Source: Stenotrophomonas sp. UBA7346 (GTDB lineage Bacteria > Pseudomonadota > Gammaproteobacteria > Xanthomonadales > Xanthomonadaceae). From it: a stretch of DNA of 64,000 bases. The notes beneath the pieces were generated by a model. It worked only from the letters and a program-made list of their open reading frames with translations, did no database searches and was not told the origin of the DNA. The translations under genes were made by a program, and so were the position numbers. The stretch covers positions 46,035 through 110,034 of the forward strand of contig DKPB01000057.1 in assembly GCA_002471015.1 (NCBI GenBank). The letters are read 5' to 3'. Every line of letters starts with the position of its first letter. Position 1 is the first letter of the stretch. Below are positions 1 through 8,611 of the stretch, in pieces.

Positions 1-530
1 CCGAAAATGCCGGCCAGACGATCAACCTGCGCCATCTCCTGCGGGCTGCACAGCCCATGTCCGCTGATCAGCCACTTCAGCTGGTCCAACGACCAGAACA
101 ACGGACTGGTGCCGCCCACCCCCTGGGCCAGGGCATCAAGTGTCCACAGCGCAGCCACCAATGCCAGGCCGGCAAAGGTGGTGCCACGCCGCTGCGGTGT
201 GGCCACGGCGATCGCCACCAGCCACATGAAAGGCAGGTAGCGCAGGCCGCCGGCCACCTTGCTCCAGGCCCGTCCCGGATCGGCGGCATCCAGCGCCGAA
301 AGCAGCTGCGGCAACCAGTAGGCAAAGAACAGCACCGTGGTCAGCGCCCATGCCGGCACGCTCAACAGCGCGCCAATGCCGCCGCGCAGGCGCAGCATCA
401 GCAGGCGCACGATGGTAAACAAGGCGCCCAGCACCAGTACCGCCTCGGCGATGCCAGGCAGGGGCCACAGGGCGACGTAGGCGATTACCCATACTGGCGC
501 CCAGCGGCCTGCCAGACCGGCATCCTTCAC
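1..530 (-). CDS. O-antigen ligase/polymerase-like membrane protein (partial, runs off the left edge)
   Basis: The frame stays open for 176 residues from a GTG at 530 to the window edge and encodes a strongly hydrophobic protein with several predicted membrane segments (for example VWVIAYVALWPLPGIAEAVL). The N-terminal layout resembles O-antigen ligase (WaaL/RfaL) or Wzy-type proteins of the inner membrane, which join or polymerise lipid-linked sugar chains. The diagnostic Wzy_C domain would lie outside the window, so the family call rests on hydropathy and context. It follows the glycosyltransferase stop codon by 10 nt, so the two are probably co-transcribed. A TTG at 548 overlapping the upstream stop is an alternative start. 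Confidence 0.6.
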   Translation of the reverse strand, partial: MKDAGLAGRWAPVWVIAYVALWPLPGIAEAVLVLGALFTIVRLLMLRLRGGIGALLSVPAWALTTVLFFAYWLPQLLSALDAADPGRAWSKVAGGLRYLPFMWLVAIAVATPQRRGTTFAGLALVAALWTLDALAQGVGGTSPLFWSLDQLKWLISGHGLCSPQEMAQVDRLAGIF

Positions 531-540
531 AATCGGGCGG

Positions 541-1653
541 TCAACCAACGAGTTCTGCATAGACATCCAGGGTGGCGCGCTGCATCGCCTGCAAAGTGAA
601 GGGGATACGGTGCGGCAAAGGCGGGGGATCGTGCAACAGCAGCGCAGCCCGCTGCGCCAGCACGCTGGCCTGGCCCAGCGGTACGGCGCCGGAAGGTTGC
701 AACTGAGCAAGCAACTCCCCTACCCCGCCGTGGTCCCAGCCCAGTACCGGGCGACCTACCGACAGTGCCTCCAGCACGGTGCGGCCGAAGGCCTCGGGCT
801 TGTCGGACAGTTGCAGCACCAGATCGCTGGCCGCGTAGGCTTCGGCAATACGGCTGGTGGGCTCGGTGACCAGCAACCGCTCCGCCACCCCCAGGCCTTG
901 CGCCAGGGCCTCAAGCTCGCCGACATAGGCCTCCCGCCCCGGCTCACGCGCACCCGGCAACCACAGCAGCGCCTGCTGACCAACCAGTTGCAGGTCCGCC
1001 AGCAGCTGGATGGCATGCGCATGCCCTTTCAGGCGGGTGCCGCGCCCAGGCAGCAGCAACAGCGGCGCATCGCCAGCCAAGCCGGGGTAGCGTGCCGCCA
1101 CCGCCAGCCGTGCCCGCCGGTCACTGCGGGCAACCCGGGGAAACTGCTGCACCTCCACCCCGCGCGGAATCACCCGCAGCTTGCCCGGATCGGTGGTGGG
1201 GTAGTGCCGCAGCAGATAGTCGTGCACCGTCTGCGAAACGCAGATCACCCGCTCACCACTGGCCATGATGCCGCTGTAACGCCCCGGCGAGTTCAGCCCA
1301 TGCATGGTGGTGAGCCAATGCGGACGCGTGCCTGCCGGCATGCCGCGCAACGCATACCAGCCCAGCCAGGCAGGCAGGCGCGAACGGGCATGCACGATAT
1401 CGGCGCCGGTGTCGGTGAACAGCTGCCGCAGTGACGCCACATGGCGCAGGGTCAACAACGACTTGCGACCGATATCCAGGGTCAGGTGCTCGGCCCCGCT
1501 GTCCAGCAGGGCTTGCACCAAGCGGCCGCCAGCCGACACCACGATGGCGCGGTGGCCTGCGGTGACCAGCGCACGGGCGATTTCCAGGGTTGAGCGCTCC
1601 ACACCGCCGGAGTGCAGCGCGGGCAGCAACTGCACCACAGTCAGGCGGCGCAT
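541..1653 (-). CDS. GT4-family glycosyltransferase
   Basis: A 370-residue glycosyltransferase of the GT-B fold, GT4 type, which transfers a sugar from a nucleotide-sugar donor to a lipid A core or polysaccharide acceptor on the cytoplasmic side. The N-terminus has the acceptor-domain motif LHSGGVERSTLEIARAL. The C-terminal Rossmann domain has LPGRGTRLKGH and the donor-binding E-x7-E motif EAFGRTVLEA, followed by a GGVGELL loop. I chose the ATG at 1653 because the family start MRRLTVVQLLPALHSGG lies there; the upstream extension would overlap the zinc-finger gene. It sits between that gene (8-nt gap) and the ligase-like gene (10-nt gap). Acceptor and sugar cannot be told from sequence. Confidence 0.85.
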   Translation of the reverse strand: MRRLTVVQLLPALHSGGVERSTLEIARALVTAGHRAIVVSAGGRLVQALLDSGAEHLTLDIGRKSLLTLRHVASLRQLFTDTGADIVHARSRLPAWLGWYALRGMPAGTRPHWLTTMHGLNSPGRYSGIMASGERVICVSQTVHDYLLRHYPTTDPGKLRVIPRGVEVQQFPRVARSDRRARLAVAARYPGLAGDAPLLLLPGRGTRLKGHAHAIQLLADLQLVGQQALLWLPGAREPGREAYVGELEALAQGLGVAERLLVTEPTSRIAEAYAASDLVLQLSDKPEAFGRTVLEALSVGRPVLGWDHGGVGELLAQLQPSGAVPLGQASVLAQRAALLLHDPPPLPHRIPFTLQAMQRATLDVYAELVG

Positions 1654-1661
1654 CGTCGTGC

Positions 1662-1859
1662 TCAGTCGACCAGCACGAACACCGAGCCGCAATACGGGCA
1701 CGCGGCCTCGCCATTGGGCTCATTCTCGATCGGCAGATAGACGCGCGGATGCGAGTTCCACAACGCCATTTCCGGCGTCGGGCAGCTCAGCGGCAGGTCG
1801 GCGCGATGCACGTTGTAGCGCTTCTCGGCATTGGCGGGCGCGTTGGCGGTATGGCTCAT
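1662..1859 (-). CDS. zf-CHCC zinc-finger domain protein
   Basis: A 65-residue protein with the C-x(n)-H-x(n)-C-x2-C zinc ligand pattern of the zf-CHCC family (bacterial relatives of the NDUFS6 accessory subunit of complex I): Cys in PLSCPTP, His in NSHPRVYLP, and the pair in ACPYCGSVF. The precise bacterial role is not established. The ATG at 1859 gives the normal family length. It is the first gene of a minus-strand set continuing into the glycosyltransferase. Confidence 0.8.
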   Translation of the reverse strand: MSHTANAPANAEKRYNVHRADLPLSCPTPEMALWNSHPRVYLPIENEPNGEAACPYCGSVFVLVD

Positions 1860-1943
1860 GGCGTCATTCACAATAAAAGCAGGACCTGCCAATTCTAGCA
1901 GCGACCGGCGCCGCTGCGGCTGCGCCCGCACCGCTCTACCCCC

Positions 1944-4034
1944 TCAGCGCCCCGCAGCGGCAAGGGGCAGTTCCTGCAGGCGGCCACCTGCCTGCATTGC
2001 CAGCACCCTGTCGGCGCTGGCCGCGCTCCCAAGCCGTTGCGAAAGAATCAGCCGGGTCATGCGCAACTGCCCAAGCATGGCCACAACCTGGCGTTCACCC
2101 TCGGCATCCAGGTGGCAGGTCGCCTCGTCCAGCAGCAACAGGCCCGCCTGCCGGTACAGCGCCCGTGCCAACAACAGCCGCTGACGCTGCCCGGCGGACA
2201 GACCATCGCCCATTTCGTCGACCAACGCGTGGTAGCCCATGGCCCCGGCGACGATGTCCTCATGCAGGCCCGCCAGGCGTGCCGCCGCTTCAATCCTGGG
2301 CAGGTCGGCGATCGGCTCGAAGAAGCCGATGTTGTCGGCAATACTGCCTGCAAACAATGCGTCATCCTGCATCACCACCGCACTCAGCCTGCGCAGTTCG
2401 CGGGGCGTCAGTTCCCTGCCATCGATACGGATGCTTCCGCTGGTGGGCTGCAGCAGACCAAGCAACAACTTCAGCAGGGTAGTCTTGCCACATGCGGAAA
2501 CACCGACAATGGCCAGTGACTCACCGGCCTGGATGCTGAAACTGCAATCCCTCAACACCCAGGCCGCAGTACTGCCATGGCGGAATGACAGGTTTTCCAC
2601 TTCCAGCCGCAGCGCGCCAGCGGCCAACGGCAGCGGCAGGTTGCTGGCCTCCGGCGTTGCCAGCATGAGCTCGGCAACATGCGCAACCTGCAGTCGCGCA
2701 AGCCGCAGCTGCAATCCGGTATCGATCAGCGCCGCCATGCGCGTGGTGAATTGATCCTTGTACGCCAGATAGGCAATCAGCATGCCCAATGAAAGTATCT
2801 GCTCCATTACCAGCGAGGCACCGATCCAGATCGCCACGATGCATTCGAGCCCCCGCAACAACTGGCCGGCGCCACTGCATCCCAGTTCCAACCGTGCCAG
2901 CAGCGCCTGCGCGTTGCTGGCCTCGGCAAGCAGGTTGCCGTGCATGCTGCGTCGCTGCGCCTCCTTGCCTGCAAGTTTCAGGCTGCGCATCCCGCGCAAC
3001 AACTCCAGTTCATGTGCGTGCGCACAGGCTTCTGCCACCAGCTGCCGACGGCGCCCTTCCTGCTGCCGCCGCCCCGTCAGGCCGCGCACCAGCCCATACA
3101 GCAGCATCGCCACCACACTTACCAGTGCCAATGCCCAGCTGTAGAGCAGCATCAACACCAACGCGGCCAGCGCCATCATCGCGTCGACCAGCACACCGAT
3201 GCAGCGCCCACCCAGCAGGCGCTGGATATCCCGCGCTGCCACCAGCATCGACTGCAGCTGCGCCAGCCGCCGCCCTTCGAAGAAGCGCATGGGTAGCCCG
3301 AGCAACTGTCCGAACACGTTGTTCATCCACTGCAACCCGACGCGCGCGCCCAGATACTGGACGATGGCGTCCCGCAGGATGCCAATGCCGATCTGCAGCA
3401 GCAGGACCAGGCCAAAACCCAGGCCCAGCAGGGTCAACAGCTCACGATCCGACGACAGCAGTACCTTGTCGACCACCCACTGCAACAGCAGCGGCGACAA
3501 CAGCAGGGTCACCTGCAGCAACAAGGACAACACGCCGATCTGGGCAAGCAATGCCCGCAGCCCTGGCACCGCGCCGATCAATTGCCGCAGGCCCAGCCTG
3601 GGCAACGCCGGCCGCGGCGGGAATTCGTGGAGGGCATGCAGCTCCACGGCGACACCGGAAAAGCGTTGGGCGATCTCGTTCAAACCCAGCCGGCGTTCAC
3701 CCGTTGCCGGATCAAGCACGGTGGCCACGCCGCCTTCCAGCTTTGCCAGTACGACGAAGTGTTGCAGTTGCCAATGCAGGACACAGGGCAATGCCAGTTG
3801 CCCCAGCGCCTCGAGCGGCAGGTTCACCACCCGTGCCGCCAGGCCCAGGTGCCCGGCCACGTCCACCAGTTGCGCGGGGTCGCCTTTGTTCGCGGCGGGA
3901 AAGGAAAGCCGCAACTCGACCAACCGCACCCGCACGCCATAGGCCGACGCCACCGTTGCCACCGCAGCCAAACCACTTTCACCGACATCCGACGACGCCA
4001 CCAGTTGCATCGTCAGGGGCTTCTGCTCATACAT
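1944..4034 (-). CDS. C39-like peptidase-domain ABC exporter with degenerate catalytic motifs
   Basis: A 696-residue exporter of the CvaB/RaxB/HlyB type: N-terminal C39-like domain (about 1-130), six-helix membrane domain (about 150-430) and nucleotide-binding domain (about 460-696). With the ATG at 4034 the C39 Cys position is Ser20 (GESGLAAV where active enzymes read ECGLA), while His92 (QHFVVL) and Asp108 (VLDPATG) are kept. It should therefore not cleave a double-glycine leader and may only bind a substrate, as in HlyB. The ATPase also departs from consensus: Walker A GVSACGKT (Ala for Gly), signature LSAGQ, Walker B LLLLDEAT, and Gln in place of the H-loop His (LILSQRL). It follows the HlyD gene, so the pair should form an inner-membrane export complex. 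GTG at 4088 is a possible longer start. Confidence 0.85.
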   Translation of the reverse strand: MYEQKPLTMQLVASSDVGESGLAAVATVASAYGVRVRLVELRLSFPAANKGDPAQLVDVAGHLGLAARVVNLPLEALGQLALPCVLHWQLQHFVVLAKLEGGVATVLDPATGERRLGLNEIAQRFSGVAVELHALHEFPPRPALPRLGLRQLIGAVPGLRALLAQIGVLSLLLQVTLLLSPLLLQWVVDKVLLSSDRELLTLLGLGFGLVLLLQIGIGILRDAIVQYLGARVGLQWMNNVFGQLLGLPMRFFEGRRLAQLQSMLVAARDIQRLLGGRCIGVLVDAMMALAALVLMLLYSWALALVSVVAMLLYGLVRGLTGRRQQEGRRRQLVAEACAHAHELELLRGMRSLKLAGKEAQRRSMHGNLLAEASNAQALLARLELGCSGAGQLLRGLECIVAIWIGASLVMEQILSLGMLIAYLAYKDQFTTRMAALIDTGLQLRLARLQVAHVAELMLATPEASNLPLPLAAGALRLEVENLSFRHGSTAAWVLRDCSFSIQAGESLAIVGVSACGKTTLLKLLLGLLQPTSGSIRIDGRELTPRELRRLSAVVMQDDALFAGSIADNIGFFEPIADLPRIEAAARLAGLHEDIVAGAMGYHALVDEMGDGLSAGQRQRLLLARALYRQAGLLLLDEATCHLDAEGERQVVAMLGQLRMTRLILSQRLGSAASADRVLAMQAGGRLQELPLAAAGR

Positions 4035-4106
4035 GCGAAACCCCGCCGTCAAACGCCCTGACCCGACCCATGGGCCGACCTGACCCACACAATGGAGTCG
4101 TACACA

Positions 4107-5351
4107 TCAAGCACCATGCAGCCTGCGCCAGCCGCGCTGCAACGGTTCCAACACCCACTCGATCACGCGCCTGCGCTCGCCAAGCAGGTCGGCATCCAGC
4201 CGCATGCCAGGCTTCAATGTCGTCGCAGCGCCGGTCACCGGCCACGACTGCTGTGCCAACTCGACCGTCACCCGGTAGAACGGCCCACCGGCCTTCACCG
4301 TGCCGGTCAACTGCAACAATTCCGCTTCAGCCAACGCGGCCTTGCCGATACTGACCACCACCCCGGCCTGATGGCCATATTGCTGATAGGGGAATGCTGC
4401 ATACCGCAGCTGCACGGTGTCGCCCGGCGCCATGGCACCGATCGCGGCCCCCGGGACCAGCAACTCCGCTTCAAGACGTCCATCCCCAGGCAATACACTC
4501 ATCAGCAGTTGCCCGGCCCTGATCGACTGGCCGGCCTTCACCACCTGACTGCTGAGCACGCCATCCACCGGCGCTTTGATCACCACGCTGCCTCGCCCCG
4601 CGACCTGGGCCGGCCACATCGCCGCATCGGGCGCACGCTCGTGCGCTTCGGAGCCATGGTTGGCGGCGGCGCTGCGTCCTGAACTTTCCATCCGCACGAT
4701 CCGCTGCCGCACCTGCGCAGCCTGGCGGTGCAGCGCCTGCACCTGTGCAGCACGATCCAGCACCTGCGATTGCTGCAGATCAAGCTGTACCCTGCTCACA
4801 TACCCCAGTTGGGCAAACTGCCTGTACCGTGCATGCATGTCCCTGGCCAGGCGCAGCTGCCGTACCCGCGTCCCCTGCTCCGCCTCGATCTGGGCCAGCT
4901 CTGTACGTGCATCCAGCAGTTGCCTCGCAAGCGCATCCATCACTGCTGGATCGGGCGCGACAAGCGGCGATATGCCTTCAACAATGGCCAGCGCTTTCTG
5001 CGCAACGGCATCGGCACCATCAACCGCCGCCACTGACACCCGCAATGGCTCGATCTGCAGCAGTGCGTCGCCCGCGGTGACATGCTCCCCGTCAGCGGCA
5101 CCCACCCACTTCACCCGCCCTGCCAGCGGCGCTGCCAACGCCGCCGCGCCCTGCACCGGCACCAGCCGCCCCTCAACCGAACGGCGCTGGGTGTAGGAGC
5201 AGGCAAACACGAGTGCAATAAATGCTGCAGCGAAGAAAACTGTAACTGCAGTTGATGCAAACAGAAGACGCGGCGGTGCCACGAGCACATCACCCTGCCA
5301 CTGTGGGCGCATCTGCTGCACGACATCCTGACGAAACAGGTGCGATGACAT
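4107..5351 (-). CDS. HlyD/CvaA-family membrane fusion protein (type I secretion adaptor)
   Basis: A 414-residue adaptor with a short cytoplasmic N-terminus, one membrane helix (about 29-51, ending VFACSY), a lipoyl/barrel-sandwich half (VPVQGAAALAAPLAGRVKWV), an alpha-helical hairpin (about 110-215, heptad-like Gln/Arg/Ala-rich), the second barrel half (IKAPVDGVLSSQVVKAGQ) and a C-terminal beta-barrel. It should link the ABC exporter to an outer-membrane TolC channel; no TolC gene is present in the window. The ATG at 5351 gives normal family length. The gene lies just upstream of its ABC partner and is divergent from the XRE regulator across a base-composition shift. Confidence 0.85.
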   Translation of the reverse strand: MSSHLFRQDVVQQMRPQWQGDVLVAPPRLLFASTAVTVFFAAAFIALVFACSYTQRRSVEGRLVPVQGAAALAAPLAGRVKWVGAADGEHVTAGDALLQIEPLRVSVAAVDGADAVAQKALAIVEGISPLVAPDPAVMDALARQLLDARTELAQIEAEQGTRVRQLRLARDMHARYRQFAQLGYVSRVQLDLQQSQVLDRAAQVQALHRQAAQVRQRIVRMESSGRSAAANHGSEAHERAPDAAMWPAQVAGRGSVVIKAPVDGVLSSQVVKAGQSIRAGQLLMSVLPGDGRLEAELLVPGAAIGAMAPGDTVQLRYAAFPYQQYGHQAGVVVSIGKAALAEAELLQLTGTVKAGGPFYRVTVELAQQSWPVTGAATTLKPGMRLDADLLGERRRVIEWVLEPLQRGWRRLHGA

Positions 5352-5649
5352 TACTCAGTACCGACGAAGGAAAACCAGAAACACGACTTTGTGCGATCGG
5401 TCAGCAGCACGCAATTCACCCCACACGCAAAGATCACTTGCACCGACTTGTCGACAATTTGAATCACCCAATAATTCACCGTTGCGCAAGCGCCATTGGC
5501 AAAATTCGACAATATCGATGACTACCTCATCCTTGGCATTCCATGTCCGTAATGAACATTGACAATAAGTCTTCGCCGACCGCGCGATTGCGTAATCACT
5601 TAGGCTTTAGTCGGCTCTCATGGTCCGCGTTCAAGGAGGACTTTTTTTC
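5352..5649. promoter_or_regulatory. AT-richer intergenic control region between exporter operon and XRE regulator
   Basis: About 300 bp clearly richer in A/T than the neighbouring genes. It contains related direct repeats: TCGACAATTT at 5451-5460, TCGACAATAT at 5506-5515 and TTGACAATAA at 5559-5568, spaced 55 and 53 bp apart (about five helical turns). A second repeat AATTCACC occurs at 5413 and 5473. These could be operator sites for the XRE protein or promoter elements (the third copy includes a TTGACA box). No convincing gene is present, and I found no precursor peptide with a double-glycine leader. Confidence 0.4.
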
Positions 5650-6018
5650 ATGCATGACCATCTAGGGATCCGTATCCGCAAGGCGCGGAGAAAGATGAAA
5701 ATGACGCAGGCGGAGTTGGCGACCCAACTCAAGGTAAGCCGCAGCGCAGTAGGAAACTGGGAAAGCCCAACGGGCATATCACCCAGCACCACACGACTGA
5801 TCACCATCGCCCTGGTGACCGATGTTTCGTTTGAGTGGCTGGCAACAGGGCGCGGCGAGCTGGATGCCGTGCCGCGTGAAACCCCCATTGGCGAGGGCAT
5901 GGAAATGATCGACGACCCGAGTGAACGCCGCCTGCTCAAGGCCTACCGTTCATGCCGTGCAGCCACCCGCAAGCTGGTGCTGCAGATCGTCGAGACGCAG
6001 AAGGTGGCGCAGTTCTAG
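5650..6018 (+). CDS. XRE-family transcriptional regulator
   Basis: A 122-residue regulator with an N-terminal helix-turn-helix of the Cro/CI (XRE) type at about residues 6-62 (MTQAELATQLKVSRSAVGNW) and a Glu/Arg-rich C-terminal segment without a recognised sensor domain. The start is set by an unusually good ribosome-binding site, AAGGAGG at 5633-5639, ten bases before the ATG at 5650; an upstream ATG at 5620 lacks one. It is divergent from the HlyD/ABC genes and probably controls them, but this is inferred from position only. Confidence 0.8.
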   Translation: MHDHLGIRIRKARRKMKMTQAELATQLKVSRSAVGNWESPTGISPSTTRLITIALVTDVSFEWLATGRGELDAVPRETPIGEGMEMIDDPSERRLLKAYRSCRAATRKLVLQIVETQKVAQF

Positions 6019-6053
6019 CAACACCCGTCCGGGCGCAATGCCCGCAAACGCGA

Positions 6054-6074
6054 AAGCCGGCACGAGGCCGGCTT
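6054..6074. terminator. Hairpin between convergent XRE gene and maeB
   Basis: Inverted repeat AAGCCGGC (6054-6061) and GCCGGCTT (6067-6074) with a 5-nt loop, lying between two convergent genes. It lacks a long U tract on either strand, so a bidirectional terminator role is inferred. Confidence 0.45.
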
Positions 6075-6100
6075 CCGCTTGCTTACCGCCTGGCGCAGGA

Positions 6101-8392
6101 TCAAACGTTGCGTTCGGCTTCCATCTGCTTGCGGATCTGTGCATCCACGGCGGCGATGGCCGTCATGTTCAACACGCGACGCGAGCTGGCGCTGCTGGTG
6201 AGGATGTGCACCGGCTTGGTCATGCCCATCAGGATCGGACCGATCGCCACGCCATTGGTGAACACGCGCACCAGGTTGTAGGCGATGTTGGCTGCTTCCA
6301 GATTCGGCAGCACAAACAGGTTGGCACGGCCCTTGAGCGTGCTGTTGGGCAGCAGCTTCTCGCGCAATGCCTCATCCCATGCGGTGTCACCCTGCATTTC
6401 GCCGTCCACGTTCAAGCGTGGGTTGCGCTTGAGCAGCGCTTCGCGCACCTGGCGCATCTTCAGCGCGTCCTTGGAATCGTGGCTGCCGAAGTTGGAGTGC
6501 GACAGCAGCGCGATCTTCGGCTCGATGCCGAACAGCTTCATGCGGTAGGCCGCCTGCAGCGTGGATTCGACGATCTGCTCGACGGTCGGGTCTTCCTGCA
6601 CGTGCGTATCAACAAAGAAGAACACGCCCTGGTTGTTGATCACGCCGGTCATCGCCGAGGTGGAGCTGACCTTGGGCTCCAGCGGGATAACGCTGCGCAC
6701 ATAGCCCAGCTTCTTGTGGAAGCGGCCAACCAGGCCCGACAGCATGGCATCGGCCTCGCCACGGGCCACCATCACCGCCGCGATCAGGGTCGGGCGCGAG
6801 CGCATCAGGTTCTTGGCAGCGGCCACGGTGACGCCCTTGCGGCCGGTCATGTCGTGGTAATACTGCCAGTAGTCGTTGAAGCGCGGATCGTCGTTGATGT
6901 TGGTGATTTCGAAATCGACGCCGGCCCGCATGCGCAGGGCCAACCGCTCGATGCGCGCTTCGATGACATCGGGGCGGCCGATCAGGATCGGGAAGGCCAC
7001 GCCTTCATCGATGACGTTCTGCACCGCCTGCAGCACCACTTCCTCTTCACCCTCGGCGTAGACCACGCGCTGCTTGTCCGAGCGGGCACGGTCATAGACC
7101 GGCTTCATGAACAGACTGGTGCGGTAGACGAACTGGGCCAGCTTGTCGCGGTACGCGGCCATGTCGGCAATCGGCCGCGTGGCCACCCCCGAGTCCATCG
7201 CCGCCTGGGCCACGGCCGAGGACAGCTCTACCAGCAGGCGGCGGTCGAACGGACGCGGGATCACATAGTCACGGCCGAAGCTGGGCACCTCGCCACCGTA
7301 GGCGGCGCCCAGGTCGGACGCCTCCTTGCGGGCCAGCGCGGCAATCGCACGCACGCAGGCCACCTTCATCTCTTCGTTGATGGTGGTCGCGCCGACGTCC
7401 AGTGCACCGCGGAACAGGTAGGGGAAGCACAGCGCGTTGTTGACCTGGTTGGGATAGTCCGACCGGCCGGTGCCCATGATGATGTCCGGGCGCACCGCGT
7501 TGGCGTCTTCCGGCAGGATTTCCGGGTAGGGATTGGCCAGGGCGAAGATCACCGGATCACGCGCCATGCTGGCGACCATGTCCTTGCTGAGGATGCCGCC
7601 GGCCGACAGGCCCAGGAAGATGTCCGCGCCATCGACGATCTCGGCCAGCGTGCGCTTGTCGGTATCGCGGGCGTAGCGGGCCTTCTCCGGGTCCAGGTCG
7701 GTACGGCCGGTGTGGATCACGCCGTCACGGTCGTAGGCCAGGATGTTTTCCGGCTTCAGGCCCAGCGAGACCAGCATGTTGACGCAGGAAATGCCCGCCG
7801 CGCCCATGCCGGTGGTGGCCAGCTTGACCTCTTCGATCTTCTTGCCGGTGATGACCATGGCGTTGAGCACGGCGGCGCCGACGATGATCGCGGTGCCGTG
7901 CTGGTCGTCATGGAATACGGGGATGTTCATCCGCTCGCGCAGCTTGCGCTCGACGATGAAGCACTCCGGTGCCTTGATGTCTTCCAGGTTGATGCCGCCG
8001 AAGGTGGGCTCCAGCGAGGCGATGATATCGACCAGCTTGTCCGGGTCGTTCTCGTTGACTTCGATGTCGAACACATCGATGCCGGCGAACTTCTGGAACA
8101 GCACGCCCTTGCCTTCCATCACCGGCTTGCCGGCAAGCGGGCCGATGTTGCCCAGGCCCAGCACGGCGGTGCCATTGGTCACGACGCCAACCAGATTGCC
8201 GCGCGCGGTCATCTCGCTGGCCATGGCCGGGTCTTCCATGATCGCTTCGCAGGCGTGCGCGACACCCGGCGAATACGCCAGCGACAGATCGCGCTGGGTC
8301 AACATGGGCTTGGTAGCCACCACCTTGATCTTGCCGGGCGGCGACATGCGGTGGTAGTCGAGGGCGGCCTGTTTGAAATCTTCTTTGGACAT
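6101..8392 (-). CDS. maeB: NADP-dependent malic enzyme (MaeB type)
   Basis: A 763-residue enzyme converting malate to pyruvate and CO2 with reduction of NADP, in the cytoplasm. The N-terminal malic domain has SLAYSPGVAHAC and the catalytic region FHDDQHGTAIIVGAA, followed by an NAD(P)-binding domain with the glycine-rich TTGMGAAGISC. The C-terminal third (from about residue 430) is the phosphotransacetylase-like domain typical of long MaeB proteins, regulatory rather than catalytic. The ATG at 8392 (MSKEDFKQAALDYHR) gives the standard length; a much longer open frame upstream is non-coding. It lies next to dctA and probably serves growth on C4-dicarboxylates. Confidence 0.95.
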   Translation of the reverse strand: MSKEDFKQAALDYHRMSPPGKIKVVATKPMLTQRDLSLAYSPGVAHACEAIMEDPAMASEMTARGNLVGVVTNGTAVLGLGNIGPLAGKPVMEGKGVLFQKFAGIDVFDIEVNENDPDKLVDIIASLEPTFGGINLEDIKAPECFIVERKLRERMNIPVFHDDQHGTAIIVGAAVLNAMVITGKKIEEVKLATTGMGAAGISCVNMLVSLGLKPENILAYDRDGVIHTGRTDLDPEKARYARDTDKRTLAEIVDGADIFLGLSAGGILSKDMVASMARDPVIFALANPYPEILPEDANAVRPDIIMGTGRSDYPNQVNNALCFPYLFRGALDVGATTINEEMKVACVRAIAALARKEASDLGAAYGGEVPSFGRDYVIPRPFDRRLLVELSSAVAQAAMDSGVATRPIADMAAYRDKLAQFVYRTSLFMKPVYDRARSDKQRVVYAEGEEEVVLQAVQNVIDEGVAFPILIGRPDVIEARIERLALRMRAGVDFEITNINDDPRFNDYWQYYHDMTGRKGVTVAAAKNLMRSRPTLIAAVMVARGEADAMLSGLVGRFHKKLGYVRSVIPLEPKVSSTSAMTGVINNQGVFFFVDTHVQEDPTVEQIVESTLQAAYRMKLFGIEPKIALLSHSNFGSHDSKDALKMRQVREALLKRNPRLNVDGEMQGDTAWDEALREKLLPNSTLKGRANLFVLPNLEAANIAYNLVRVFTNGVAIGPILMGMTKPVHILTSSASSRRVLNMTAIAAVDAQIRKQMEAERNV

Positions 8393-8553
8393 CGAGATGG
8401 GAACGGTAGCGGGCAAGAAGGACAGCGGATGATACCGCCGTTGACGGTGTTGGACCTGTCGCGATGCTGTCGCTGTCATGCTGCAGGTGCACAATCCGCA
8501 GCTATTGCGACCAAACCGGCAAAGTCTGTGCGCCTGCGATGACAGCGGCAGGA

Positions 8554-8576
8554 CAAAAAAAGGCGCGGGGCCGCCT
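8554..8576 (-). terminator. Rho-independent terminator of dctA
   Basis: Read on the minus strand, AGGCG-GCCCCG-CGCCT forms a short G/C hairpin followed by a run of seven T residues (complement of A tract 8555-8561). It lies about 35 bp past the dctA stop codon. Confidence 0.7.
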
Positions 8577-8611
8577 GTTCGGTACGGACCCGCGCAACAC
8601 ACACATGCGAA

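Noticed and set aside
2789..4354. A 521-codon plus-strand frame opposite the ABC exporter and HlyD genes
   Set aside because: Composition is Pro/Ala/Arg-rich nonsense, and the minus strand encodes recognisable ABC and HlyD proteins.
5345..5521. A 58-codon plus-strand frame that could have been an exporter substrate
   Set aside because: No ribosome-binding site, no double-glycine leader, and it overlaps the HlyD start.
5921..8542. An 873-codon open frame on the plus strand antisense to maeB
   Set aside because: Its product is His/Gly/Arg-rich with no family resemblance; it is the usual antisense shadow of a GC-rich gene. maeB on the other strand matches its family end to end.
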